Shown here: piece by piece, positions 54,800 through 64,000 of the stretch
Numbering within the stretch: position 1 is the first letter of the stretch
How the letters are laid out: every line of letters begins with the position of its first letter
Source: Riptortus pedestris
Taxonomy: Eukaryota; Arthropoda; Insecta; Hemiptera; Alydidae
Length of the DNA stretch: 64,000 nt
Direction of reading: 5' to 3'
Assembly: GCA_019009955.1 (NCBI GenBank)
Contig: CM032232.1
Span: forward strand, 134,287,001 to 134,351,000
Program-made: the position numbers and the translations under genes
Notes under the pieces: generated by a model
Database searches by the model: none
Seen by the model: only the letters and a program-made list of their open reading frames with translations
Told to the model about the DNA's origin: nothing

Positions 54800-55000
54800 T
54801 AATGACTGATCGTAAGTCAAAGCCGATCGGATATTTCGTCATCTCATGAAGAATTGTTTCAAAAGAAATGCATCATGAGTTCAAACCCAATTGCCGATTT
54901 TCCTTGAGGTAAATCTGCTAAAACGCTTTATATAAGGCTAAAGAGCAAAGATCAAGTTTGTTAATGGTTGAAGTGATACTAGAAAGAGGGAGGATTGGTA
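54800..55000. mobile_element. Two opposed PAL fragments
   Basis: A plus-strand 3' end (GCCGATTTTCCTTGAGGTAA then ATCTGCTAAAA, to 54916) is followed by a minus-strand core scrap (AAAGATCAAGTTTGTTAATG). Confidence 0.6.
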
Positions 55001-55039
55001 TAGGATGAAACAAATTAATAATTTGTATTCGTTTTATTA

Positions 55040-55330
55040 CTAATACACTGGGATAAATGGAGTTGATCGATCTCCGCGTGGGAAGAAAGAATTTATCCAG
55101 TGTTGGCTCGCTAAATAAACCCCCTTTGAGCGGAGCCTGTCGCCGACAGAAAACGCAAACATGCAGAATGATTATAGTTTGCCAATTTACTTAATACAGC
55201 GGCGGTCTGGCTCGGATAAATGAAGCTGCGTTCCCGCTAATATGACGTCATATATCCATTTGGCGGGAAACTTAGCTGGGTTGACAAATACAAACTGGCT
55301 TAATGAGATCTGGCCCGATACAAAGTAGGG
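55040..55330. promoter_or_regulatory. Unique block with CRE and E2F-type sites
   Basis: TGACGTCA (55242-55249) is a perfect palindromic CRE. About 10 bp downstream, TTTGGCGGGAAA (55259-55270) is a perfect E2F-type site. The block is GC-richer than its flanks and not repeated in the window. No frame or splice sites suggest an exon. Confidence 0.35.
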
Positions 55331-55679
55331 AGATAGACTGTTTGTTGTAGGGATGCCAACTAATTTACTCCATTACCAACAACTTCTGCTCTCCAACCCC
55401 ATTAGGCACTGGCTCACAGGGCAACTTTTCCTCGGCCTATTGGGCTACATTGTAATAAGGTGGTTGACATCCAAGGGGGGTCAAGTACATTTTTTTCCTG
55501 GATTAACCCCTAAGGGTCAGCAGTCCGAAATCCAAAAAAAAAAAATCGTCATCTCAAATTTGATTCTCTATTTCTTTCAAGAGGCAATCTAAACACTACT
55601 TGAAATTTAAGTTGTACTTGAGAGAATTCCATAAAGCGAAAATCCCATAAGTAGAAGTGGTTGCTAAAGACTGGCAGGA
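55331..55679. other. No recognised feature
   Basis: The 79-codon frame at 55353-55592 has no known domain. Confidence 0.35.
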
Positions 55680-56694
55680 AAAAAATCCGTCGCGCCAGGA
55701 TTGCGTTAACTATGCAGATTCCTTGCGTAGTTACGTATTTGCATTTATCTCAAATCGTAAATGTACAATGAGAAAAATATTTGGTATTTAGGCTTCAAAG
55801 AATGTGCGTCCTGATATAGCAACTTATTGCTAATGGTACACAAATAGTAGTGGACGTGTACTGAAAGCCGTTACATATTAATTTTCTTGAAAACTGTTTA
55901 TTATTTATTTACAATAGTTTTGATCTCAATCACTCAAATTTTATTAATACAAGAACAAAAGAAGGGGCCCCAGTCAGTAGAACATATTTGCATGTATCTC
56001 ACAAAGTAAAAGTTCAATGAAAACAATATTTGGTATTTAACCTTGGAATGAAATGGTTCATAATATAACAGTTTATTAATATAATAACATGATTAGGAGT
56101 GGGGGTTTACTGAAGGCTAAAAACAATAGAGTTCTCATATCTCGGTTAATATTAATGATAAAGAAAATATGTATAGAACAATATTTATAGATCATTCAAT
56201 TTGAAATAAGATTGGTTCTACACACTTTTTCAATTCGACGTATAGTAACGGAGATTTCGAAAATCATCCCCTCTAAGCCCCCCCTCCCACTTTGTGTATA
56301 TATATTTATTATTTATTTACAATAGTTTTGATCTCAATCACTCAAATTTTATTAATACAAGAACAAAAGAAGGGGACCCAGTCAGTAGAACAGATGTGCA
56401 TGTATCTCACAAAGTAAAAGTTCAATGAAAACAATATTTGGTATTTAACCTTGGAATGAAATAGTTCATTATATAACAGTTTATTAATAACATGAGTAGG
56501 AGTGGAGGTCTACTGAAAGCCAAAAACAATAGAATTCTAAAATCTCGGTTAATATTAATGATACAGAAAATATGTATAGAACAATATTTATAGATCATTC
56601 AATTTGAAATAAGATTGGTTCTACACACTTTTTCAATTCGACGTATAGTAACGGAGATTTCGAAAATCATCCCCTCTAAGCCCCCCTCCCACTT

Positions 56695-56705
<11 letters not shown>
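55680..56705 (+). mobile_element. PAL copy with a recent 408-bp tandem duplication of the core
   Basis: A degenerate 5' end (AATCCGTCGCGCCAGG) leads to an inter-core region. Unit 1 (55898-56305) and unit 2 (56306-56703) are near-identical, differing by a few bases and one short indel. They run from TTATTTATTTACAATAG to CTCCCACTTTGT. The 3' arm and palindrome are absent. Confidence 0.9.

Positions 56706-56765
<60 letters not shown>
56698..56765. repeat. (TA)n(GA)n microsatellite
   Basis: TA to 56730, then GA to about 56762. Confidence 0.95.
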
Positions 56766-56767
<2 letters not shown>

Positions 56768-56929
56768 AGACATAGGATATCGATTTTACACGAAAATCAT
56801 AGCGGACCTCTTTTTTCCTCTTAAGAAAAAAAATTTGAAAAAAGGCGTCTTGAATACTCTTAAAAGCTGATTTCCATTAAGACAACCTTTCTTGCCATTG
56901 CAATAAAAAGAAAAACAACTATGAAATGG

Positions 56930-57035
56930 AATATGCGTTATTGCTAAACCTAGTGCCTTGGGTTCGATTCCAACGTGAGCAAAAGGAATTTATTTAATTA
57001 CATCTTTAGTCCCAGCTAGGCTCGAAATCCTTTGT
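56930..57035 (+). mobile_element. SINE S1 fragment
   Basis: CTTGGGTTCGATTCCAACG (B box), AGGAATTTATTTAATTAC and GTCCCAGCTAGGCTCGAAA (body). Confidence 0.6.
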
Positions 57036-57405
57036 ACATAATACCACGATTTACAGCGGTTCAAACGGCTAAGTGCAGTCAAACAAGCCGTGATCTTCAT
57101 AACCGCGGTATGCACAAAGACCTAAGTGCCGTTTCAAGTCGAGCCGCCGTAGACATAAAGAGAATCGACCCCCTCACTTAATTACTAATTGCAAGTAATT
57201 TGGTGCTACTGCATTCCGTTCTTGAGGACCTTTCGCATGTGTAGTGCTCCTTCTTCAGCAGCAGAAGTCTCTACGCTCTAGAAAGCAATATCTTTAATAT
57301 ATTGTGGCCAAATGCATTCGGAAGTTCCACTGATCCATGCCGAGAATGTAAAAGTATATTAAGTAAACCTCTTTATATGTTGGACCAGGGCTTAATGAAT
57401 ATAAA
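57036..57405. other. Unassigned moderate-GC sequence
   Basis: No repeat match or domain was recognised. Confidence 0.3.
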
Positions 57406-57407
57406 AC

Positions 57408-57912
57408 AGGCGCTTCACGCATGGGCTGCGTAAACTAAGCAGATTTCTCAAGTGCAGGTATGATACACTACTATCTCATCTCACCATATATCAATCCTTC
57501 CAAAAATAAAGTAAGAGTTAACAGAAGGCTGAAAACTCTAAAATTTCACACCCCCCCCCCTTATTCATTGTCCCATTATTATTAGAATTATTCTTACAGG
57601 CAAGCTCGAAAAGTCTTAATCGTTCACACGTCATCACACAACGTATTTGCGCGAATCTGACACAGTACATTGCCAATGAAGACAATACTTGGCATTTCAG
57701 CTTCGAATAAAGTGCTTCATGAAATAAAAGCTTATTGTTAATACGGCATGAGTAGGAGTAGGGATTTACCAAAGGCTAAAAACTAAAAAAAGAAATATCT
57801 CGGTTAATAATTAAGATAGTGAAGATACATTTATAGAGCATTAACTTTACAATAAAATTGGGACTAAACGATTTTCCGATCCGACGTTTAATAACGGAGA
57901 TATTTCGAAATT
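57408..57912 (+). mobile_element. PAL-B copy, 3' arm missing
   Basis: CTTCACGCATGGGCTGCGTA with AACTAAGCAGATTTCTC, GGCATGAGTAGGAGTAGGGA, TTTTCCGATCCGACGTTTAA. Confidence 0.75.
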
Positions 57913-58350
57913 CCAAGGCTATTGAGGTTGTACATAAGACGAGATTTTCGAAATATTTTCATTCAAAAGTTCTACCTAGTAGATAATGAAAATGATTTTC
58001 ATTCAAGTAAACACACACACACACATATATATAATACAGACGAACACCCACACGCTCATGTCTGATGCCGCTCTGGTGGTAGTAACTTTTTTTTAACTTT
58101 GCCAAACTAGGTATATAAGTGCTTCGTGTAAAACTAAAGTTCAAGTTCGTTAACGGCTGAAATCGGTATCGTTATCGGCGGAAGGTAGGGGAACAGAAAA
58201 TTCAAAATGTTTCCCTTACAATGATTGACATCGAAAAATGATATAAAACGAATCTTGTTAAATTATTGATACTCTACAATTTTTCTTCTATACATTTATT
58301 TGTAACTCAAATATTAAGCGAGTTATTTGCACTTTCTTATTTTTAGTGAT
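57913..58350 (-). mobile_element. PAL partial copy, opposite strand
   Basis: GGCTATTGAGGTTGTACATA, CTCTGGTGGTAGTAAC, TTCGTTAACGGCTGAAATCG and AAATATTAAGCGAGTTATTT. The terminal palindrome is truncated at the junction with the previous copy. Confidence 0.65.
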
Positions 58351-58467
58351 GGACATTTTTGAGTTAAAGGAGAAGATAAAAATCTACGAATTAATTCAGG
58401 AAGGTTCAAAACGAATAATACCATAAAGTTTCGAGATCAAAATATTGTTTTTACTTTGCTTATATGA

Positions 58468-58470
<3 letters not shown>

Positions 58471-58519
<49 letters not shown>
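58471..58519. repeat. (TA)n microsatellite upstream of the collagen exon
   Basis: About 24 TA units, roughly 100 bp before the exon. Confidence 0.95.
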
Positions 58520-58522
<3 letters not shown>

Positions 58523-58622
58523 TAAGCAACCACTTGCTCTGAATTCGTTGAATTTTATTTTTGTTTTTTGTATTATTATTTCTGTTTAGACAAATATTTT
58601 TTATTGTGTTATTTATTTGTAG

Positions 58623-58738
58623 GCGTGAAAGGAGAACCTGGCCCTAAGGGAGACAGAGGTGAGCACGGATTCAAAGGAGAGAAGGGAGACGAAGGAGAGA
58701 GAGGACCTCCAGGGTTACCGGGGGCTAATGGCATTCCT
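58623..58738 (+). CDS. Internal exon of a collagen triple-helix gene
   Basis: The exon encodes 13 uninterrupted Gly-X-Y triplets once the G of the first glycine codon is supplied by the preceding exon. It begins (G)[14 protein letters not shown] and ends [12 protein letters not shown]. It is rich in GEK, GDE, GER and GPP triplets, and proline or lysine often fills the Y position. An AG acceptor at 58621-58622 follows a T-rich tract (58561-58620). A strong GTGAGT donor lies at 58739-58744. It enters in phase 1 and exits on a codon boundary, 116 nt in all. The product is a secreted or membrane collagen chain. The sequence does not say which type (fibrillar, IV-like, multiplexin or transmembrane). 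No other collagen exon was found in the window, so introns on both sides are long, at least 5 kb downstream. Confidence 0.93.
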
Positions 58739-58819
58739 GTGAGTATCATGGATTAATTATTATTAGTGATTAATTAATTCTGCTCTTTTTAATATTTTTT
58801 TTATAAAAGTGATCACTAG

Positions 58820-58882
58820 CTTGTCATACCAGAATGTGAGAAATCTGCTTAGTTTACAAAGGCCCTCCGTGACAGAATTTGT
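58820..58882 (-). mobile_element. PAL 5' terminal fragment in the collagen intron
   Basis: GAGAAATCTGCTTAGTTTAC and CCCTCCGTGACAGAATTT, about 80 bp downstream of the exon. Confidence 0.65.
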
Positions 58883-59327
58883 TATGCAAGAAAAGTACCA
58901 AGAATACTTCATGATTATAGTGGGACGTCAACTCATAGAGAATACCAATTAATCCATTCATGTTTTTGATACAATAAAAATTGACTGTGTTCATTAAGTA
59001 ACTTCTTTGTAAACCTGTTAAATTAAATAAACAAAATGGTTGATAGTATTTCATTTTACGATTATTACACTTTAAAGTGCTAAAAATATCTCAGGTCATT
59101 GCATCGGATTGAAAAATGTCATACAATATAATTTATATATCTTTTTACTACAAATAGAAAATGTCTTATACAAATTTTTGAAATCTCTAATACGTACGGA
59201 GAAATTTGAAATATGCTTTTTTCGCCATTCAAACTTGTTAGGTGATTTCAATCAATTCGCAACAATCCCATTTAAGAAATTTCAACATTCCATGACGAGC
59301 CACCTCCCTCATTATGGTTAGTCAATC
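58883..59327. other. AT-rich sequence, nothing recognised
   Basis: Presumed intron. No supported feature. Confidence 0.4.
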
Positions 59328-59990
59328 AAAGGGAATCAGCTATTGAGGTTGTACTCATGAAGCGATTTTCAAAAAATATATGTGTTACCGCTCTAGCGGT
59401 CTCAATTTTCGTTAAATGGTGACCAAACTGTATATATGAGTGTATTGTCAAATTAAAGGTAATATTCGTTAACGGCTGAAATCGGACGAAGTGGGGAGGT
59501 ATTTCCAAAATTTGAAATATCTTCGTTATTATAAGCCGAATCGAAAAAGAGTGTAAACCCAATCTTATACAAAATTTAATTGCCTTTAAATGTTGTCCAT
59601 ATTTTCTCTATCGTGAATATGAACTGATATATTTGTAATTTTTAGTTTTCAAACTTCAGTAAACCCCCACTCCTATTCATGTCATATTAACAATACATAA
59701 TGAACAACTTTATTCTAAGCTTAAATACCAAATATTTTTTTCAAAAGACTTTTATTAATCGTAAATGTTTATTTTATCTATATCATACTCAATATTTAAC
59801 CATTTCAGTGAACGCTAAAGATCATATTTGTTATTGGCTGGAATCGTAGGGGTTAAGATAGAAGGGGGAATTTGAAAAGTCAAAATATCTCTGTTATTTT
59901 ACTTAGAAAGAGAAAATATGTTGTGAGATGATAACACAAGTGTGTTATGTGGTATCCTGAGTTTTTCGAAGCCCCTGCGTGACGGACTAT
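59328..59990 (-). mobile_element. PAL family, old copy with 3' end eroded
   Basis: AAGGGAATCAGCTATTGAGG, CCGCTCTAGCGGTCTCAATT, a core repeated in part (second start near 59810 with AAGATCATATTTGTTATTGG), GATAACACAAGTGTGTTATG and CCCTGCGTGACGGACTATTT. Confidence 0.8.
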
Positions 59991-60109
59991 TTATGTAATA
60001 TTAAATATGAATAATGTTAAAAAAAAAAGTAAAATATACTAGACGTGTATTTTAGAGGTAGAAACCGTAAATATAAGAGTAATTTTACCTTGTATTTTAT
60101 ATCTGAAAA

Positions 60110-60420
60110 TATATATATTTAGCACTAAAACAGAGGCCAGCAGCCGTTTCAAAAGGAAACTGTAAATCCCAGAAAAGCAGGCTTATCAGCTTTTCACTGG
60201 CTTATATATAAGAGAGTCTCTCACTAAGCCCAGCCAACGAAATTCTATCATATCAGTCGGTGATAACAGCAGGTGGAATCATACACAAGCCCATTCTACC
60301 TCGCTTAATAATATTATTAAATGAATAAGCCCTCAATACCAGCTCCCTTTATTATACATTATCGTGTATTTCGGCTACAGCAGTGATTATTCACTTTAGC
60401 CAACCCCCCCCCCCTCAATA
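60110..60420. promoter_or_regulatory. Unique block, candidate intronic regulatory element
   Basis: GGTGATAACAGCAGGTGG (about 60260-60277) puts a GATA site (TGATAA) next to an E-box-like CAGGTG. A second GATA site (CTTATCAG) lies at 60182-60189. It has no repeat match and lies about 1.5 kb downstream of the collagen exon. Function is inference. Confidence 0.25.
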
Positions 60421-60602
60421 CGTACGTCACAAATTTAATCTATACATGTCAACAACAGCGACCAACAACTCGCCGCTAAGAGCTCTTCAACAATAATAAC
60501 TATTGTTCGTGGAAATGTGCACTAGACCTTCTGTTGACAGGAAATCACTATATATATGCATATATACACACAGCAGATTTATACACTGACCATTTATTAC
60601 AA

Positions 60603-60820
60603 GAAGAATATTTTTTGAGCCATAAGTTCAGAAAAATAAATTGTTATCTAAATTATTAAATAAAGTTTCCTCTTATAGCTGTTCTTCTCTGCTAACTGGG
60701 TTGTAGAGTTTATATTGAAGAAACCAGTTAGCAGAGAGCAACAGCTATACGAGGAATTGTTATTTAATAATTTATATAACAATTTTTTTTTCTGTCCACA
60801 TGGCTCAAAAAAATATTCTT
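60603..60820. repeat. Foldback element: about 98-bp inverted arms with a 23-bp loop
   Basis: The left arm 60603-60700 (GAAGAATATTTTTTGAGCCA ... TCTGCTAACTGGG) and right arm 60724-60820 (CCAGTTAGCAGAGAG ... TGGCTCAAAAAAATATTCTT) are inverted copies at roughly 80-85% by eye. This could be a small MITE or the source of a long hairpin RNA. Confidence 0.85.
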
Positions 60821-60854
60821 TTATATATATTTAAATTTGAATGGGTCTCTTATA

Positions 60855-60985
60855 AGCAGATATGCCTCAAGAGATGACAGATATTGAGGTTGTGCTCATT
60901 ACGATAATTTTGTAAGATTTGTTCAAATGCCTATTCTGCCTAGGAAATGTGACTAAAATAATGCCCCAAATAAGACCCTAGCAGA
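60855..60985 (-). mobile_element. PAL 3' arm fragment, highly diverged
   Basis: AAGCAGATATGCCTCAAGAG, GATATTGAGGTTGTGCTCAT and TTCAAATGCCTATTCTGCCT follow the 3' arm order. Confidence 0.55.
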
Positions 60986-61103
60986 CGACGTTATTAAGCA
61001 AACGCATAATTTTAAATTCGAAAACGTATATATTCTATAAAAAGATATAATTATAAGCAAGGGAAAAATGAAAGAGAATATGCTTATTATAGGAATTGGA
61101 AAA

Positions 61104-62096
61104 ATTCTGTCCGCAGGAGCTAAGTAAAATAAAAAAAACTTTCCACGTGTTCTTATAGCTTACTTGTGATCTCATCTCACAACAAATTCTCAATTTATAT
61201 GCAAATTATAGTAGTATTATAGTAGAAGAGGGGCGGCTACTAACGACTGAAAACTAGAAAGTACGAATAACTCGCTTAATATTTGAGTTACTAATTACAA
61301 CAATTGTAGAACATCAATAGTTTAACAAGATTGATCCTACATGTTCCGATCCAACACAAATTAACGGAGGCATTTGGAATTTACGAGCCCCCCCCCCATC
61401 TAATCACCCACCAACAAATCCAACATATTTCAGCCAATAAGAAATCCGATCTTGAGTGTTTAATGAAATGGACAAATATTGAGTATAGTATAAATCAAAT
61501 AATCATTTTCCAGTAAAGAACAACAAGTCATAATTGATGGCAAAGGTCTCATGAAAACAATATTTGGTATTTGGCTTAGACTAAAGTAGTTCATGATATT
61601 ACAGCTTATTGTTAATATGACATGAGTAGGAGTGGGGGTTTACTGAATGCTGAAAACTCCAAATACCACAGTTAATATTAATCTTTGGGAAAAAATCTCT
61701 GTCAATGTTCATGATAGAGAAAATATGTATATGAGAACTTTTATAGAAAATTTACATTGATTCTATACACGATTTCGATCCGACGTGTAATAACTACTAC
61801 TATATGTCGAATTTTCTAAATTCCTCCCTTCAAGCCCCCCTCCCCACAGCCCTATTTCAGCCGTCAACGAACGTGATCTTTCTTTTTACATAAAATGCTT
61901 ATTTATCAAGTTAGGTAACGCTAAAACAAAAATTGGGACCGCTAGTGCGTTAACAAATATATAAACTTTAGAAAGGACCTCATTTTCGTCATCTCCTGTG
62001 TAGGATCGTTGAACATTTGAAGTCATTTATTGAAAATCGCATCATGAAAACAACCTCAATAGTTGATTTCCCTTCGGGAAAGGTGAGCTCTAAAAA
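61104..62096 (+). mobile_element. PAL-B, old full-length copy with two cores
   Basis: 5' end TCTGTCCGCAGGAGC, GTGATCTCATCTCACAAC, first core (TACGAATAACTCGCTTAATA; TTCCGATCCAACACAAATTA), inter-core ACATGAGTAGGAGTGGGGGT, second core (TTTCGATCCGACGTGTAATA; GCCGTCAACGAACGTGATCT), a very short TA tract, GGACCTCATTTTCGTCATCT and terminal GTTGATTTCCCTTCGGGAAA. About 990 bp. Confidence 0.85.
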
Positions 62097-62099
62097 AAA

Positions 62100-62560
62100 A
62101 AGGCATTATTTATTTATTATCTTCCGCATTTTGCAAAAAAAAAAAAGGCATTAAACATGTGAATTATATTTATTTTAATTTATTAGTAACTCTGAAGGAA
62201 TTATCCTTGTCCAATTATAATTTCCTTCATTAATATTTAGACTATTTTTCTTTAGGAATAATCCATATTTTTTTTATTTTTATTTCTTGACATCGATTTT
62301 AATGAGCTCACTTAACCCTTTGAATAAGCAGATTGACACAGCCAGTGGAAGGCCCCATGTAGTCGTTGTATATACCTTTTAATGTTTTACTTTCTTCTGA
62401 TGAGTGGTCATTAGACGCGAAAATAGTTGAGAAATGAAAATGATTTTAATAATCATTTGCTTTATGGTTGAGTATATTTGTTTAGTTTTACTCTCTTAGT
62501 GAGTTAGTAGGTTCATTCATTCTTTGGAGTTTCAACTTTTCGAGAAGCAAGACTTTTATG
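62100..62560. other. AT-rich sequence, nothing recognised
   Basis: No supported feature. Confidence 0.4.
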
Positions 62561-62599
62561 TTTACATACAGTAAATTATCTTCTGAAAAAAAAAATACA

Positions 62600-63060
62600 G
62601 TTCGCATTTGAGTCACTTATACTCAAGCATCTGAAATGGAACTTTTTACCTGCTAGATATTTTAAAATTGCAAAAATAGAAAATCTAAAACTTTATCTTC
62701 GGAGAGTAACAAAGGATGAATATAATCAAACAGATGAAGAAGAACTTGAACAATCAGAGAAAATGGAAGTTCTGAATAAGGAATTCTGAATAGGATCACA
62801 TTGTTCTTGATAGAAGAATAGCCAGAACGCAGGAGAATCTGGAAAGAAGAGCGATAAATAATTAGATAAGACTTACTTAATCTTACAAAGAATCTAGAAT
62901 TAAAATGTGGGATTGAAAAGGATGTAGAGGAGTATCTAGATTGCGTAACAAAAGAAATTTTAGATTTAGAGTTGATTGAATTAGTAGCGACCGGAGAATG
63001 GGCAAGTCAGCCGTAGAAAAAGAAGAAGAGGCTGACCCAGAAAAGAATGGAAATATATAA
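62600..63060 (+). pseudogene. Possible acidic coding relic, perhaps of a transposase
   Basis: Several short plus-strand frames are unusually rich in Glu, Lys and Leu. For example, 62907-63018 reads GIEKDVEEYLDCVTKEILDL then ELIELVATGEWASQP, and 62740 reads EEELEQSEKMEVLNKEF. Such text resembles the acidic C-terminal tail of Tigger/pogo-type transposases, but no DDE motif or helix-turn-helix was found. Frames are broken by stops. The identity is uncertain. Confidence 0.3.
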
Positions 63061-63345
63061 GGTTCATCAGTTTCTATTTCAGATTCAATTGTAATTGAGT
63101 TTCTAGAATTTGTTAAAAAATAATTCATTCCAATATTAAACACTTAAAGATGTTAGTAGAATACTGTCTACGGAATAGAATAAATACATACCTGCTAGGA
63201 GAATTAAAAAAATCATCACGCAAGGTGTACGCAAGCTGTGAAGATTTTCCTGGTGCTCGAATAGCGCAGAGGATAAATAAATAGCCATTATAAATAAATA
63301 CGCCCAAAGGAAAATTTAAATACTAAATTCAGCCTTGGCCGAGGT

Positions 63346-63492
63346 TTTAGCAGATTTATCTTAAGAAAAATCAGCTATTGAGGTTACACTCATGAAGAGG
63401 TTTTTGAAAGATTTCTTCAAATGTCCATCGATCCTACATAGTAGATGATGAAATTTCAGTCCGTTTAAAAATCATACACACACACAAATATA

Positions 63493-63585
<93 letters not shown>

Positions 63586-63900
63586 GTAGATAGATAGGCA
63601 GATAGATAAATAGATAAATATATCTATGTATTTGTCTATTACCGCTCTAGCGGTAGCAATTTTTTTATTTATAGTTACCAAACTCTATATATAATCGTTT
63701 TATGTAAAAAGAAAGATCAAGTTCGGCTGGATTCGGACCAGAGTTGGGGGTTTAGAGAAAGGAAATTTCGAAAATACTAAGTATCTCCGCTGCTCTAAGT
63801 CGGGTCGAAAAATTGTATTTAAGCTATCTTATTGTAAATGTAATTGTCTATAAATGTAGGTATATACGTGTTTTATTCTAATATGAATATTAACCGTGAT
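63346..63900 (-). mobile_element. PAL family copy, 5' part missing
   Basis: TTTTAGCAGATTTATCTTAAG, CATCGATCCTACATAGTAGA, (CA)(TA)n(GA)n(GATA)n at 63475-63622, CCGCTCTAGCGGTAGCAATT, GTCGGGTCGAAAAATTGTAT and ATTAACCGTGATAG. Confidence 0.85.
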
Positions 63901-63942
63901 AGAAAAGTTTCGTTGTGATGTCTAGAATTCGGTGTATCTTTG

Positions 63943-64000
63943 TTTTAGCAGATTTCCCTTTAGGGAAATCAGCTATTGAGGTTGTACTCATGTCGCGATT
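63943..64000 (-). mobile_element. PAL family copy running off the window end
   Basis: TTTTAGCAGATTTCCCTTTA, GGGAAATCAGCTATTGAGGT, TGTACTCATGTCGCGATT. This is the palindromic terminus and first part of the 3' arm. Confidence 0.85.

Noticed and set aside
10488..62096. PAL copies as a CRISPR-like or regularly spaced repeat system
   Set aside because: Copies are irregularly spaced, on both strands, nested and diverged, and the context is eukaryotic.
62883..63143. 86-codon minus-strand frame
   Set aside because: No domain. The acidic plus-strand reading of the same stretch looks more protein-like, though that too is uncertain.

Overview
This is a eukaryotic, AT-rich, intron- or intergene-like window that is dominated by repeats. 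The evidence for a eukaryote is a spliced collagen exon, tRNA-derived SINEs, several non-LTR retrotransposon relics, a Penelope-like element with a GIY-YIG domain, a hAT transposon, solo LTRs and very long (TA)n and (GA)n microsatellites. The retroelement relics and the microsatellite load look like an arthropod, possibly a crustacean or chelicerate. That assignment is inference and is not secure.

Only one convincing host coding segment was found: a 116-nt collagen exon at 58623-58738 on the plus strand, with a clean acceptor and donor. The flanking sequence may be introns of that gene, but no second exon was found. Several GC-richer, single-copy-looking blocks (about 13730-14160, 15480-15730, 18540-18830, 39000-39360, 43300-43840, 47400-47720, 55040-55330, 60110-60420) are the other candidates for host function, probably non-coding regulatory sequence.

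The dominant feature is one interspersed family, here called PAL, with more than 30 full or partial copies on both strands. A PAL copy read 5' to 3' starts with (A)GTCCGTCACGCAGG and carries a small hairpin (ACGCAG-GGG-CTGCGT). Next comes a subterminal AGCAGATTTCCC, one or two about 400-bp cores, an ACCGCT/AGCGGT inverted repeat and a (TA)n tract. It ends in a 20-nt perfect palindrome (GATTTCCCTTAAGGGAAATC) followed by TGCTAAAA. It encodes nothing visible, shows no target-site duplication, inserts in A/T runs, nests in itself and occurs head-to-tail. These are hallmarks of non-autonomous rolling-circle elements of the Helitron2/Helentron (HINE, DINE-like) type. That classification is inference.

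Layout: 1-5.4 kb, solo LTR, LINE relic and PAL fragments. 5.4-6.7 kb, decayed Penelope-like element. 6.7-11.8 kb, several PAL copies. 11.9-13.4 kb, GA-rich microsatellite and minisatellite. 13.4-18.9 kb, unique blocks, SINE and nested PAL. 19.6-24.5 kb, an older repeat split by a 3.85-kb hAT element, which itself hosts a tandem-repeat-bearing RTE-like element and a PAL copy. 24.8-27.9 kb, solo LTR, SINE and a second RTE-like element. 28-34.9 kb, nested PAL copies. 35-38.3 kb, SINE, hAT relic and a SINE split by an R1-like LINE. 38.3-42.5 kb, PAL mosaic with a head-to-tail junction. 42.6-48.5 kb, Jockey-like and other LINE relics, unique blocks and a full PAL copy. 48.6-50 kb, a DNA transposon with about 300-bp inverted termini and a transposase relic. 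50-57.9 kb, PAL copies including a recent 400-bp tandem duplication. 58.6 kb, collagen exon. 59-64 kb, PAL copies, a foldback element and unique sequence.

No rRNA, CRISPR or intact tRNA gene was seen. Apart from the collagen exon, the open reading frames examined appear to be relics of mobile elements or artefacts of simple repeats. Coordinates of repeat edges are by eye and usually good to about 10-30 bases.
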